Positions 1 through 7,974 of a stretch of DNA of 42,813 nucleotides are shown piece by piece (position 1 is the first letter of the stretch; each line of letters begins with the position of its first letter). The stretch covers positions 54,275 through 97,087 of the forward strand of contig NZ_BNCG01000006.1 in NCBI RefSeq assembly GCF_014656355.1, in the 5' to 3' direction. The notes under the pieces were generated by a model. It saw nothing but the letters and a program-made list of their open reading frames with translations, was not told where the DNA came from and did not search any database. The stretch comes from Camelimonas fluminis. GTDB taxonomy: Bacteria; Pseudomonadota; Alphaproteobacteria; Rhizobiales; Beijerinckiaceae. The position numbers and the translations under genes are program-made.

Positions 1-270
1 GGGCGGCAGGCGATATGACAGCGAGCAGGGCGTCGCGCCGCATTTCCAGATGGCGAAGGTGTTCTCATAGAAGGTGTTGCTGTTGGGCAGGCCGACGGCG
101 ACGAAATCGCCGGGCTTCACGCCCAGTTCCATGAAGGCGCGGGCGCGACGGTTGGCGCCGCGCTCCAGCTGGCTCCACGTCAGGACTTCACCGGAATGAA
201 TGATGGCTGGCGTATCGTGGCCCTTGCGGTCCGCGTACCAGCGCGGCGTATCGCCCATGGGTAGCAGCAT
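1..270 (-). CDS. AMP-binding acyl-CoA synthetase, N-terminal part (runs off left edge)
   Basis: The first 90 codons of a gene whose 3' part lies beyond the left edge. Read on the minus strand, it begins MLLPMGDTPRW and continues with segments such as EVLTWSQLERGANRRA and VKPGDFVAVGLPNSN. These match the start of ANL-superfamily acyl-CoA synthetases (FadD and bile-acid-CoA-ligase-like), where an N-terminal 'T(W/Y)xxL...ANRxA' strand-helix precedes 'GVxxGDxVAV.LPNS'. GAGGA lies five bases before the ATG at 270, supporting this start; the Met at codon 5 (258) is less well placed. The AMP-binding P-loop and C-terminal domain are outside the window, so substrate cannot be judged. It is divergent from the ABC binding protein gene at 592, which fits a CoA-activation role beside an uptake system. 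Confidence 0.85.
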   Translation of the reverse strand, partial: MLLPMGDTPRWYADRKGHDTPAIIHSGEVLTWSQLERGANRRARAFMELGVKPGDFVAVGLPNSNTFYENTFAIWKCGATPCSLSYRLPP

Positions 271-591
271 GTGTTTCCTCGCCCGTCTGGCGCCGGTGGC
301 GGCGGATGCGCCGGTCGCGGTCAGACCGGCGGGCGCGCCCCCAAGCCAGATGATTGGTGCTTGTGGTTGCTCTGTGGCCGGACAGTAGCAGCCTGGCCGG
401 AGCGTGTTCTAGAGCGCATTCCCACCCGTCTGAAAAGCCCGCGCGAAAAAAATCTGCGCGATTCCATGCGATTCCATTATCGGCCGGCAGGCCGCCTGGC
501 CGATGACGCGGCGCCAGTGGTTTTCACCAGACGCTGTGCTAGAAGGCCCTGGGCTCAGACTGGCAAATAGCGGCGGCCCATGGGAGGTAGT
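271..591. other. Divergent intergenic region, no gene seen
   Basis: This 321-bp gap separates the minus-strand synthetase start from the plus-strand binding-protein gene, so it should contain both promoters. No open frame here resembles a protein. A stretch around 406-475 contains short motifs (agagcgcattcc, gcgattccatgcgattcc) that loosely resemble the ends of the dispersed repeat found elsewhere in the window, but the match is too weak to call a copy. Confidence 0.4.
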
Positions 592-1791
592 ATGAAGTCC
601 TTGTTTGGAGCTGGCGTCGCCCTCGCGACCATGCTGGCCAGCTCCGCGTTCGCGGCGGAAAAGAAGTACGACCAGGGTGCGTCCGACACCGAAATCCGCA
701 TCGGACAGACCGTGCCCTACAGCGGCCCGGCGTCGTATGGCGGCACCATTGGTCGCATCCAGGTTCCCTATTTCGAAGATCTGAACGCCCGTGGTGGAAT
801 TAATGGCCGCAAGGTCAAGCTGATTTCGCTCGACGACGCCTACAGTCCGCCCAAGACCGTGGAGGCGACGCGCCGCCTGGTCGAAAGCGATGGCGTGCTC
901 GCGACTTGGTTCTCGATGGGAACGGCGCCGCAGGTGGCTGTCCAGAAATATTTGTTCTCGAAGAAAGTGCCGCAGCTGATGGTTTCGACCGGCTCGCCGC
1001 ACTGGAACGAGCCGAAGAAATTCCCGCTGACCGTCTCGGCCCTGGGGCTGTATTCGACTGAGGCGCGCGCTTTCGGACGCTGGCTGACCGGGCACAAGCC
1101 TGACGCGAAGGTCGCCATCCTGTACCAGAACGATGATCTGGGCCGCGAGTACGTCGCCGACTTCAAGAAGGCGCTTGGCGACAAGGGCAAGGGGATGATC
1201 GTCGCCGAAGCGAGCTACGACATCACCGACCCGACCATCGACTCACAATTGGTGAAGCTCGCCAACTCCGGCGCCGACGTGTTCTACAACGTCACCGTCG
1301 GCAAATTCGTGTCGCAGTCCCTCCGCAAGACCTCGGAGCTGGGCTGGAAGCCGCTGCACTATCTGGTGGGCGTCTCCACCAGCCGGCCGCTGCTCAAGGC
1401 CGCCGGCTTTGAGAACGCCAAGGGCCTGCGCTCGCTCGTCTATATCCGCCAGCCGACGGACGCCGAATGGCAGAACGATCCGCTGGTGAAGGAATACCAG
1501 GCGTTTCGCGCCAAACATACGCCGACTGTCGATCCCGGCGATGCGGTTGGCTTCATGGCGTGGGGCGGCGCTCGCATGCTCGAGGAACTGCTGAAGCGTT
1601 GCGGCGACAATCTGACCCGCGAAAACATGATGACGCAGCTGAAGGGCATGTCGGGCTACGCGCCCGCGCACTTCCTGCCGGGCGTGACGTTCGAAATCAG
1701 CGCGGATGACTACGAGCCGGTGCGCACCTTCTTCTTCGCCGAGTTCAACGGCGAAACCTGGGTGCGCGGCAAAGAGCCGGTGAATCGCTGA
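592..1791 (+). CDS. ABC transporter periplasmic substrate-binding protein (branched-chain amino acid/Leu-binding type)
   Basis: A 399-residue secreted binding protein of the Peripla_BP_6 (LivJ/LivK-like) family. An ATG exists at 580, but GGAGG four bases upstream of the ATG at 592 and the signal peptide that begins there (MKSLFGAGVALATML..., cleavage after AFA) fix the start at 592. The mature part begins with the typical TEIRIGQTVPYSGPAS strand and contains GGINGRKVKLISLDD, the lobe-1 signature of the family. Lobe 2 includes KVAILYQNDDLGREY. Proteins of this subgroup often bind aromatic or other small organic acids rather than leucine; that is family knowledge, and the ligand here is unknown. 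The permease and ATPase genes are not downstream, so they are presumably left of the window. A strong terminator follows at 1916. Confidence 0.93.
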   Translation: MKSLFGAGVALATMLASSAFAAEKKYDQGASDTEIRIGQTVPYSGPASYGGTIGRIQVPYFEDLNARGGINGRKVKLISLDDAYSPPKTVEATRRLVESDGVLATWFSMGTAPQVAVQKYLFSKKVPQLMVSTGSPHWNEPKKFPLTVSALGLYSTEARAFGRWLTGHKPDAKVAILYQNDDLGREYVADFKKALGDKGKGMIVAEASYDITDPTIDSQLVKLANSGADVFYNVTVGKFVSQSLRKTSELGWKPLHYLVGVSTSRPLLKAAGFENAKGLRSLVYIRQPTDAEWQNDPLVKEYQAFRAKHTPTVDPGDAVGFMAWGGARMLEELLKRCGDNLTRENMMTQLKGMSGYAPAHFLPGVTFEISADDYEPVRTFFFAEFNGETWVRGKEPVNR

Positions 1792-1915
1792 CCGTCCGAT
1801 CGGGGCAGGCCCACGAGCGCGATTTCTGATCAACCAGGCGTTTTTTGCCTGATCGGAACGCGCCCTGACCTGTCGCCGCCGGACGGGACCGGATTTGCCC
1901 GGATTGATCTGCCTG

Positions 1916-1949
1916 GCCGGGACGTGACGCTGTCATGTCCCGGCTTTTT
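1916..1949 (+). terminator. Rho-independent terminator of the ABC binding-protein gene
   Basis: A 13-bp stem (gccgggacgtgac pairing with gtcatgtcccggc, one G-U pair) closes a three-base loop and is followed at once by five T. It lies 125 bases after the stop at 1791, so the gene appears to be the last of its transcript. Confidence 0.85.
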
Positions 1950-2050
1950 GTTGTTCAGATTACGTAAATCGTCCGTCAGAGTTTGTCGTATTTTCATGTT
2001 GAAGCGCCAGAATTCTGTCGGATTTTTCGGAAATTTGTTGCGTTTAGTTA

Positions 2051-2078
2051 TTGAAATACGAATACTTTCCAATAATTT
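2051..2078 (+). promoter_or_regulatory. Predicted sigma-70-type promoter of the porin gene
   Basis: TTGAAA at 2051-2056 and TAATTT at 2073-2078 are separated by 16 bases within an AT-rich block. This would place the transcript start near 2085 and give a leader of about 35 bases before the ATG at 2122. Read from consensus only. Confidence 0.5.
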
Positions 2079-2121
2079 AGAGATATTTTCAAAAATTCTA
2101 TAAACGATAATTGTGATATAC

Positions 2122-3675
2122 ATGAAAAATTTGATGTTCTTGCGGTTGTTTCCGGCGAAAATCCGATGGTTTCCGGGCGTTGCTGTCGTATCTGTCGCCT
2201 CCATGTCTATCTCCGTCGTCACTCTTGTTGCCGCTGCCGCTGCCGCGGATGCGCCGGGGCCGGATTTGGCATGGCGACAGTCGCCGCCTGTGGCGGCGTG
2301 CCGGGAGCATGGCCCGGGTTTCTTCGCCATTGCCGCAACCGGCGCCTGTGCGCGGATCGGCGGCCTCGTGCGGCTGGATGCTGGCGGCACGGCGCCGTTG
2401 CCGGTGAAGTCGCGCGACTGTTTCGGTCCCGCCACGCTTGGCCGGATCAGCGTCGATGCGCGCTCCAGGACGGAGTGGGGCGTGACCCGCACCTTTGTCC
2501 GCTTCGGACTGCAGAGCCTGACAGGACGCGGTTTCTCGGGTGGACTGGACCGCCGGGCGGGGGGCTTTGGCGCCACGGGCGTCGATACGTTCGGCCGGGC
2601 GCAAAAGGGCGTGCTGCTGGATCGCGCCTTCATCCAGTTCGGCGGGCTGACTGCCGGCCGCGCCGCCTCGTTTTATGATTTTTATGCGCATGACGTGGAG
2701 ATGACATCGGTCACGCCCGCCTCTGACCCACCGCCGGTGAACCTGCTGGCCTACACATTCAAAGCCGGCGGGGGGATCAGCCTCACCGTTGCGGCGGAAG
2801 ATCCCACATCACGGCGCACGCCGGTTGCGTTTGTCCGCATGTGGGGCGGGCGCACGTTGTTGACCGGGGGGATTCCGGTGGCGCCGGTTCCTGCCGGCGC
2901 GATCGATGGCGCGCCGGACTTTGCCCTGGTCGATACGCGGCAGCGCCTGAACGCTCCGGACGTCACCGCCGCCCTGCGGCTGGACGGCGGCTGGGGCGCT
3001 GCCCAACTCTCCGGCGCGATACATCAGGTGAACATGGGGCCGTTTGTCTCCACACTGAACCCGGGCGTCGCCCCGGTTGCGGCGGCGCGCCCGGCCGCCC
3101 GCTACGGCTTCGCCGCGCAGGCCGGCCTGATGCTGCGTCTGCCGGCCCTTGCCGATGGCGACCGGCTCTGGTTGCAGACGGCGGCGGCGCGCGGCGCCAT
3201 CAGCTATACGGGCGCCAATACGCCGGCCGGGCAGGGCAGCGTCTCGGGCAGCGTTTTTGGTTGCGTCGGCGCTGACATGGCCGAGGGCTATGTGGGACCC
3301 GGTGGCCGGCTGCGTCTTTCGGAAAGCTGGTCGGCCGTGGCGGCGTTCGAGCACTACTGGCGGCCTGATCTGTCGCAGAGCTTCTTTGCCGGCGTTTCCG
3401 GCGTCAGTTTTGGCTCCGGCGCGCCGGCAGGCCTGGACGCGCGGGGAGCGGGCGGCGCCGGCCATTCCAGGCTGCTCTCCGGCAATCGGGTGCGGGCGGC
3501 GGGCACGCGCCTTGCCTGGTCGCCGGTTCAGGCGATGACGGTCGCGGCGGAGGTCGCCTGGACGGAACTGCGCCTGCGTCGCCCCGGCCCAGATCTGCGC
3601 CGCAGACTGGCGCCCGCCCTGCGCGCTTCGGATAGCGGCTGGGTCGGCAAAGTGCGGGTGGAGCGCAGCTTCTGA
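2122..3675 (+). CDS. Outer-membrane porin, alphaproteobacterial Porin_2 family
   Basis: A 517-residue exported beta-barrel protein. After a long signal region (hydrophobic to about residue 42, ending in a run of Ala), the mature start carries the Porin_2 signature: a Cys-Gly-Phe-Phe block (CREHGPGFFAIAATGACA) followed by RIGGLVRLDAG. This corresponds to the 'C..YGaGFfyIPGTdtC.kIgGyvR' start of Rhizobium/Brucella porins. Further family features are the AFIQFGGLTAGRAASFYDF segment, an AAEDP loop, and a C-terminal strand ending in Phe (KVRVERSF), the usual BAM recognition end. It is longer than typical family members (often 350-500). The frame could open at a GTG at 2113, but the ATG at 2122 is preferred; neither has a clear Shine-Dalgarno. 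Its position between a binding protein and a CoA ligase suggests a role in solute entry. Confidence 0.85.
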   Translation: MKNLMFLRLFPAKIRWFPGVAVVSVASMSISVVTLVAAAAAADAPGPDLAWRQSPPVAACREHGPGFFAIAATGACARIGGLVRLDAGGTAPLPVKSRDCFGPATLGRISVDARSRTEWGVTRTFVRFGLQSLTGRGFSGGLDRRAGGFGATGVDTFGRAQKGVLLDRAFIQFGGLTAGRAASFYDFYAHDVEMTSVTPASDPPPVNLLAYTFKAGGGISLTVAAEDPTSRRTPVAFVRMWGGRTLLTGGIPVAPVPAGAIDGAPDFALVDTRQRLNAPDVTAALRLDGGWGAAQLSGAIHQVNMGPFVSTLNPGVAPVAAARPAARYGFAAQAGLMLRLPALADGDRLWLQTAAARGAISYTGANTPAGQGSVSGSVFGCVGADMAEGYVGPGGRLRLSESWSAVAAFEHYWRPDLSQSFFAGVSGVSFGSGAPAGLDARGAGGAGHSRLLSGNRVRAAGTRLAWSPVQAMTVAAEVAWTELRLRRPGPDLRRRLAPALRASDSGWVGKVRVERSF

Positions 3676-3904
3676 AAGGGGCGGGCTGTCTGACGCCTGC
3701 TCCAGCTTCATGGCCGCCGCCCGGGTGACGCCGCTCAAGTGACGCCCAAGTGACGGCGCCCAAGTGACGCCGCCGGTGCGGCCGGCGCGCCGTGAACGGA
3801 TGCCGTCTCAGGCGTCCGGCCCTGACGACGCCGGTTTTCATCTTGCGCGCGGCGCCTGTCGGGGCTCTGATGGGGCCGCGATGGACAACGCGGGAGGATG
3901 GAGC

Positions 3905-5149
3905 ATGAGCAGCGGAGCCGGCGACTTCTACGATGCGCGGGAAACCCGGGACCCGGCGGCGCGCGAAGCCGACCTGATGCAAAGGCTGCCGGACGCCGTT
4001 GCGGCGGCCATGCGCCATCCGGGCTGGGCGGCGCATCTCTCCGGCGTCGATCCGCAGGCGGTGCGCGATCGCGCCGCCCTCGCCAGGCTGCCGGTGCTGC
4101 GCAAATCGGTGCTGCCTGGCGAACACCGTGAATCGCCGCCGTTCGGTGGCTTCGGCCCGTCCGACCTGTCGCACTTCGGCCGGCTGTTCACGTCGCCCGG
4201 CCCGATTTTCGAGGGCGAGGGAACCGGTGTTGATCCGTGGGGCACGGCGCGGGCGCTGTTCGCCGCCGGGCTGCGGCGCGGCGACGTGGTGCTGAACACC
4301 TTCGCCTATCACCTGACCCCCGGCGGCTTCATGATGGATCACGGCGCCCGGGCGCTTGGCTGTCCGGTGATCCCCGCCGGCCCCGGCAATACCGAACAGC
4401 AGTTCGAGGTGATCCGCGCTTTCAGGCCCGTCGCCTATGCAGGCACGCCGGATTTTCTCAATATCCTGCTGGCGGCGGCGGATCGCGATGGTCACGACAT
4501 CTCCTGCATCCGCAAGGCGACGGTGAGCGGCGCGGCGTTTCCCAAATCCCTGCAGGAGGCGTTTTCCGCCCGCCGCATCGAGGGCTACCAGTCCTATGGC
4601 ACGGCCGATGTGGGCACGGTGGCCTATGAGACGGTCGCCCGCGACGGCATGGTGCTGAACGAGGACATCATCGTCGAGATCGTGCGGCCGGGCACGGGCG
4701 AGCCAGTGGCGGAAGGCGAGGTCGGCGAGGTGGTGGTGACGACGCTGGACGGGCTGCATCCGGTGATCCGCCTGGCGCTGGGCGATCTCACCGCGATCAT
4801 GCCCGGCGTCTCGCCGTGCGGGCGCACCGCGCCGCGTATTCGCGGCTGGCTCGGACGCGCCGACCAGACGGCCAAGGTGAAGGGCATGTTCGTGCGGCCG
4901 GAGCAGATCGCCGACGTGAGCCGGCGCCACCCGGAGCTTGGCCGCCTGCGGCTGGTCATCACTCGCCACAACGAAGCCGACGCCATGGAGTTGCGCGCCG
5001 AGGCGCCGCAACACACCGACGGTCTGCGCGATGCGGTGCAACAGACCCTGCAGGGGCTGACCAAACTGAAAGGCGCGGTGAGCCTCGTCGCTCCTGGCAG
5101 CCTGCCCAACGATGGCAAGGTGATCGCCGACGAACGGCCGGTGGGGTAG
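3905..5149 (+). CDS. Phenylacetate-CoA ligase-like AMP-binding enzyme
   Basis: A 414-residue member of the PaaK-like branch of the adenylate-forming (ANL) enzymes, predicted to activate an organic acid to its CoA thioester in the cytoplasm. The frame extends upstream to 3764, but GGAGG lies seven bases before the ATG at 3905 and family alignment begins there. Family features are the NTFAYHLTPGGFMMDHGA and VIPAGPGNTEQQFEVI segments, AGTPDFL, and the A5-like YQSYGTADVG near residue 220. The usual PaaK phosphate-binding loop SSGTTGKP is absent; its place (about residues 96-106) reads TSPGPIFEGEG. I recall similar 'SPGP' proteins beside LivK-type transport genes in Rhizobiales, so this may be a subfamily trait. 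Substrate unknown; likely functionally linked to the binding protein at 592. Confidence 0.85.
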   Translation: MSSGAGDFYDARETRDPAAREADLMQRLPDAVAAAMRHPGWAAHLSGVDPQAVRDRAALARLPVLRKSVLPGEHRESPPFGGFGPSDLSHFGRLFTSPGPIFEGEGTGVDPWGTARALFAAGLRRGDVVLNTFAYHLTPGGFMMDHGARALGCPVIPAGPGNTEQQFEVIRAFRPVAYAGTPDFLNILLAAADRDGHDISCIRKATVSGAAFPKSLQEAFSARRIEGYQSYGTADVGTVAYETVARDGMVLNEDIIVEIVRPGTGEPVAEGEVGEVVVTTLDGLHPVIRLALGDLTAIMPGVSPCGRTAPRIRGWLGRADQTAKVKGMFVRPEQIADVSRRHPELGRLRLVITRHNEADAMELRAEAPQHTDGLRDAVQQTLQGLTKLKGAVSLVAPGSLPNDGKVIADERPVG

Positions 5150-5250
5150 GGGCCTTTCGGGCGATGTGAGCGTCGCTTCAGGAAAGCCGGAGCTGGGGCA
5201 GGACGCCGGTTGGTCTGAGCGGGGGTGACGCCAGCCCCGCCGCCACGTCC

Positions 5251-6003
5251 TTACGCGGTTCTGCCCCAGTCGATGACGCCGCGACCGTTGGCTTTCAGGA
5301 AGGCGTTCGCTTGCGAAAACGGCCGCGAGCCGAAAAAGCCGCGCCGGGCCGACAGGGGCGAGGGGTGAGCGCTTTCGATGACCAGATGCCGGCCCCCGGC
5401 GTCCAGACTGTCGATGAGCGGCGCGAACTTGCGGGCGTCGGCGCCCCACAGGATGAAAACGACGGGCCTGTCGCCGCCGGCCAGGCTGGCGATCACCTCA
5501 TCGGCCAGCGCTTCCCAGCCGAATTTGCGGTGGGCCCCGGCGGCCCCCGCTTCCACAGTCAGGGATGCGTTGAGCAACAGCACGCCCTGATGGGCCCAGC
5601 CGCTGAGCCGGCCGGTGGCGGGCGTCGGCGCGCCGAGATCGTCGGTCAGTTCGCGGAAAATGTTGCGCAGGGAGCGGGGCGGGGCGGCGTCCCGGTCGAC
5701 GGAAAAGGCGAGGCCATGGGCGTCGCCAGGCGTCGGATAGGGATCCTGACCAAGAATGACGACCTTCACCGCCTCCGGCGGCGTCAGGGTCAGCGCGGTG
5801 AAGACCTGATCCGCGGGCGGCAGGATGTGCGCGCCCGCATCATGGCGGGCATCGGCGCGCGCGGCCGCCTGGGCGGCCTTGCCCGAACGAAAGAACGCCA
5901 GCGCGGCCCAGCCATTGCCGCTGGCCTGGAAGCGGGCGACGGCGCCGGCATAGGCGGGCGTGGAGGCAGGGGCCCGGATGGCGGCGGGAGGAGCGACGGT
6001 CAT
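5251..6003 (-). CDS. ung: Uracil-DNA glycosylase, family 1
   Basis: A 250-residue enzyme that removes uracil from DNA as the first step of base-excision repair. All family-1 motifs are present: the water-activating loop GQDPYP at residues 85-90 with catalytic Asp87 (the final residue is Pro rather than the more common His), LLLNASLTV at 142-150 for uracil recognition, and the minor-groove loop HPSPLS at 213-218 with His213. Length is normal. The frame continues upstream, but the first plausible start is the ATG at 6003. GGGAGG sits only one base before it, which is unusually close for a ribosome site, yet no later start precedes the conserved domain. It converges with the CoA ligase gene. Confidence 0.95.
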   Translation of the reverse strand: MTVAPPAAIRAPASTPAYAGAVARFQASGNGWAALAFFRSGKAAQAAARADARHDAGAHILPPADQVFTALTLTPPEAVKVVILGQDPYPTPGDAHGLAFSVDRDAAPPRSLRNIFRELTDDLGAPTPATGRLSGWAHQGVLLLNASLTVEAGAAGAHRKFGWEALADEVIASLAGGDRPVVFILWGADARKFAPLIDSLDAGGRHLVIESAHPSPLSARRGFFGSRPFSQANAFLKANGRGVIDWGRTA

Positions 6004-6044
6004 GCCTCCCTGATAAAGCGATTTGACGCCGGGATGAAGGTCCG

Positions 6045-6142
6045 GGCGCCGTCCAGATGAGCCGGCGCGGTTTCGCGTGAAGAAACGGGTCCTTTCAAAG
6101 CGATATGGCAAAATCCGGGTCCGTATGAATGGATGTTGCTCC
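6045..6142 (-). repeat. Dispersed ~100-bp intergenic repeat, copy C
   Basis: Read on the minus strand, this copy runs from GGAGCAACATCCATTCAT through CCCGGATTTTGCC and GTTTCTTCACGCGAAACCGC to a GC-rich end. It aligns base for base over much of its length with copies at 7823-7922 and 9137-9239. It occupies most of the 157-bp gap between the ung start and the 5'-nucleotidase stop. Confidence 0.7.
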
Positions 6143-6160
6143 AGCGTCCTGTCCGATGGA

Positions 6161-7744
6161 CTACCGCGCTGACTTCTCCGCCGCCTGCTGGTCGATGCGG
6201 ATGCGTCCGTCGATTCGCGGCGCGACCGAGCCTTTCTCACGCAACCAGCCCATCACGTCGTTGGCCAGCAGCCGGTTGCCGGCGTCAGCGCCATTGCCAG
6301 CGCCGCCGGTCGCCGCGGCGAACATGCCGTAGCCATCGCCGCCGCGCAGCATGTAGTCGTTGATGGCGACGGCATAGACGGCCGCAGGATCAAGCGGCTT
6401 GCCGGCCACGCTGGCTTCGGTGACGCGCTGGCCCACGGGCCGCGCCAGATCGGCGGCGACCCGCACGCCGGAGACCTGGGGAAACCGCCCGGCGCGGGCG
6501 TCCAGCCGCGAGAAGCCGTTCTCCAGCGCCGCCAGCAAGGTTTTGCCGCTGGCCTTCACCACCACGGTCTTGTTGCCGAACGGCAGCTCGGTCAGGACGT
6601 CGCGCCGCGTCAGCGTGGAGCCGGCGGGATAGATGCGATTGCCGCGGATCGAGCCGCCATTGATGATGGCGACATCGGCGCCGGACATGGCGCGAATGGC
6701 GTCGGCGATCACGTCGCCGCCGCTGGCCTCGCGGTAGCGCACGGCGGCGGCGCGGGTGTCCAGCTCGGCGCCCAGCGTTGCAAGCGCGACGTCGAGGGCT
6801 TTTGAGAGGTCGTTCTCGAAGGCGTCGATCCGCGCCTGCATCGCCGGGTCCGGGTTCACCAGCAGCGTGTCGTGCACGCGAAAGCCGGGGCTCCACTGCA
6901 CCGTGGGCTTGTCGTCGCGGGATGCGCCGCCGCGACCTGGCGCGCGGCGGGCGTAAATGTCGATGGCGGTGACGTAATTGCCGTCATGGCTGGATTCCAC
7001 CGCCGCCGTGCGTTCGTCCCAATAGACGAACAGGTCATGGATATGGCCGGTCAGCAGCAGGTCAACCAGGCCGGAGCGGATGATTTTGAAGTCCGTCTCC
7101 CGGTCGGTGTGGGTCAGGGCGACGATGAACTCGGCGCCCTCCTTGCGCAGCAGCGCCGTTTGCGCGGCCAGCGTTTCCATCACGGGCGCGAATGTCAGAT
7201 CGCCGGCGTTGGACTGCATCGGGATCTCGGCCAGGGTCACCCCGACAAGGCCGACCCGGAAACCGCCGAGATCGAAAATTTTGCGGTCGTGGTGGCCAGG
7301 CAGCGGCCGGCCGGCGGCGTCGCGCATGTTGGCGCCGAACACCGGGAAATGCGCTTCGGCGAGGCGCTGGAAATAGACCTTCGGTCCAAAATCGAACTCG
7401 TGGTTGCCGGGCACGAACGCATCGGGCGCCACCATGTTGGTCAGCGTCACCACATGGGCGCCATGGTCGAAGCCTGAATAAAGCGACGGGGAGAAGGCGT
7501 CGCCGGCGTGGCAGAACAGCATGGGGACGCCTCGCGCCCGCTCCGCCTTCACCACGGCGGCGAGGCGGCCATAGCCGCCGCGCCCGTCCTCGGCGTTCAT
7601 GCGGTAGATGTCGTTGACGAGGAGGAACGAGAAGGCCGGCTTCGGCGTTTCGTTCTGCGTGGCCGCCTGCGCTGACGCCGCCGTTCCCGCCGCGAGGGGC
7701 AGGGCCAGGGCGCTGATGGCCCCGCGACGCGTTAACTCACCCAT
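6161..7744 (-). CDS. Exported bifunctional metallophosphatase/5'-nucleotidase
   Basis: A 527-residue two-domain hydrolase of the UshA/5'-nucleotidase family, predicted to dephosphorylate nucleotides or related phosphate esters in the periplasm. GGGGAG five bases before the ATG at 7744 and the export signal beginning there set the start. The signal has twin arginines (LTRRGAISALALPLAAG), so Tat export is likely. The N-terminal metallophosphatase domain shows NDIY (44-47), GDAFSPSL (81-88), GNHE (113-116), LTHTD (210-214) and GHIHD (233-237). The usual metal-ligand His of the first motif (NDxH) is Tyr; NDVY/NDIY together with FSPSL is what I recall of the CG11883-like subgroup, so this is probably normal for it. 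The C-terminal 5'-nucleotidase domain has NGGSIRG, LPFGN and GGDGYGMF. Confidence 0.92.
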   Translation of the reverse strand: MGELTRRGAISALALPLAAGTAASAQAATQNETPKPAFSFLLVNDIYRMNAEDGRGGYGRLAAVVKAERARGVPMLFCHAGDAFSPSLYSGFDHGAHVVTLTNMVAPDAFVPGNHEFDFGPKVYFQRLAEAHFPVFGANMRDAAGRPLPGHHDRKIFDLGGFRVGLVGVTLAEIPMQSNAGDLTFAPVMETLAAQTALLRKEGAEFIVALTHTDRETDFKIIRSGLVDLLLTGHIHDLFVYWDERTAAVESSHDGNYVTAIDIYARRAPGRGGASRDDKPTVQWSPGFRVHDTLLVNPDPAMQARIDAFENDLSKALDVALATLGAELDTRAAAVRYREASGGDVIADAIRAMSGADVAIINGGSIRGNRIYPAGSTLTRRDVLTELPFGNKTVVVKASGKTLLAALENGFSRLDARAGRFPQVSGVRVAADLARPVGQRVTEASVAGKPLDPAAVYAVAINDYMLRGGDGYGMFAAATGGAGNGADAGNRLLANDVMGWLREKGSVAPRIDGRIRIDQQAAEKSAR

Positions 7745-7822
7745 GCTTTCTCCCCCCAGCCTTCCTGCTGCTGTATGTATCAGGCGCACCAGACCATCGC
7801 CGCCTCATCGCGGGCGACGCCA

Positions 7823-7922
7823 GAGCAAAATCCATTCATGCCCGACCGGATTTCGCTCCATCTTTTTGAACTGACGCGTTTTCTTCAGGCGAAGCGGCGT
7901 CCGCTGCGCTGGAAAACGCTCC
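7823..7922 (+). repeat. Dispersed ~100-bp intergenic repeat, copy A
   Basis: A full copy: starts GAGCAAAATCCATTCATGC, centre CCGGATTTCGCTCC, then TTTTGAACTGACGCGTTTTC, TTCAGGCGAAGCGGCGTCC, and ends GGAAAACGCTCC. It ends 52 bases before the hemH start. The 3' half resembles the 'gcgttttcttcacgcgaa...' intergenic elements common in Rhizobiales genomes (from memory). Confidence 0.75.
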
Positions 7923-7974
7923 ATGTGATCCAAACTCTCACTAACCCGCTCCCGGGTTACGGAAGCAGAATGAC

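Larger units (their letters stand above)
1792..2121. other. Intergenic region: terminator then AT-rich promoter region
   Basis: The left part carries the terminator of the binding-protein gene. From about 1955 to 2121 composition changes sharply to AT-rich (runs such as aataatttag and aaaaattctata), unlike nearly all other gaps in this window. This fits a strong promoter region for the porin gene. No additional gene was recognised. Confidence 0.6.

Noticed and set aside
3721..3775. CRISPR-like array formed by the caagtgacg repeats
   Set aside because: The units are 9 bases, irregularly spaced, without spacers of constant length or cas genes.
3404..5449. A 681-codon minus-strand frame opposite the porin end and CoA ligase
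   Set aside because: Overlaps two well-supported genes, has no recognisable domain and no ribosome site.
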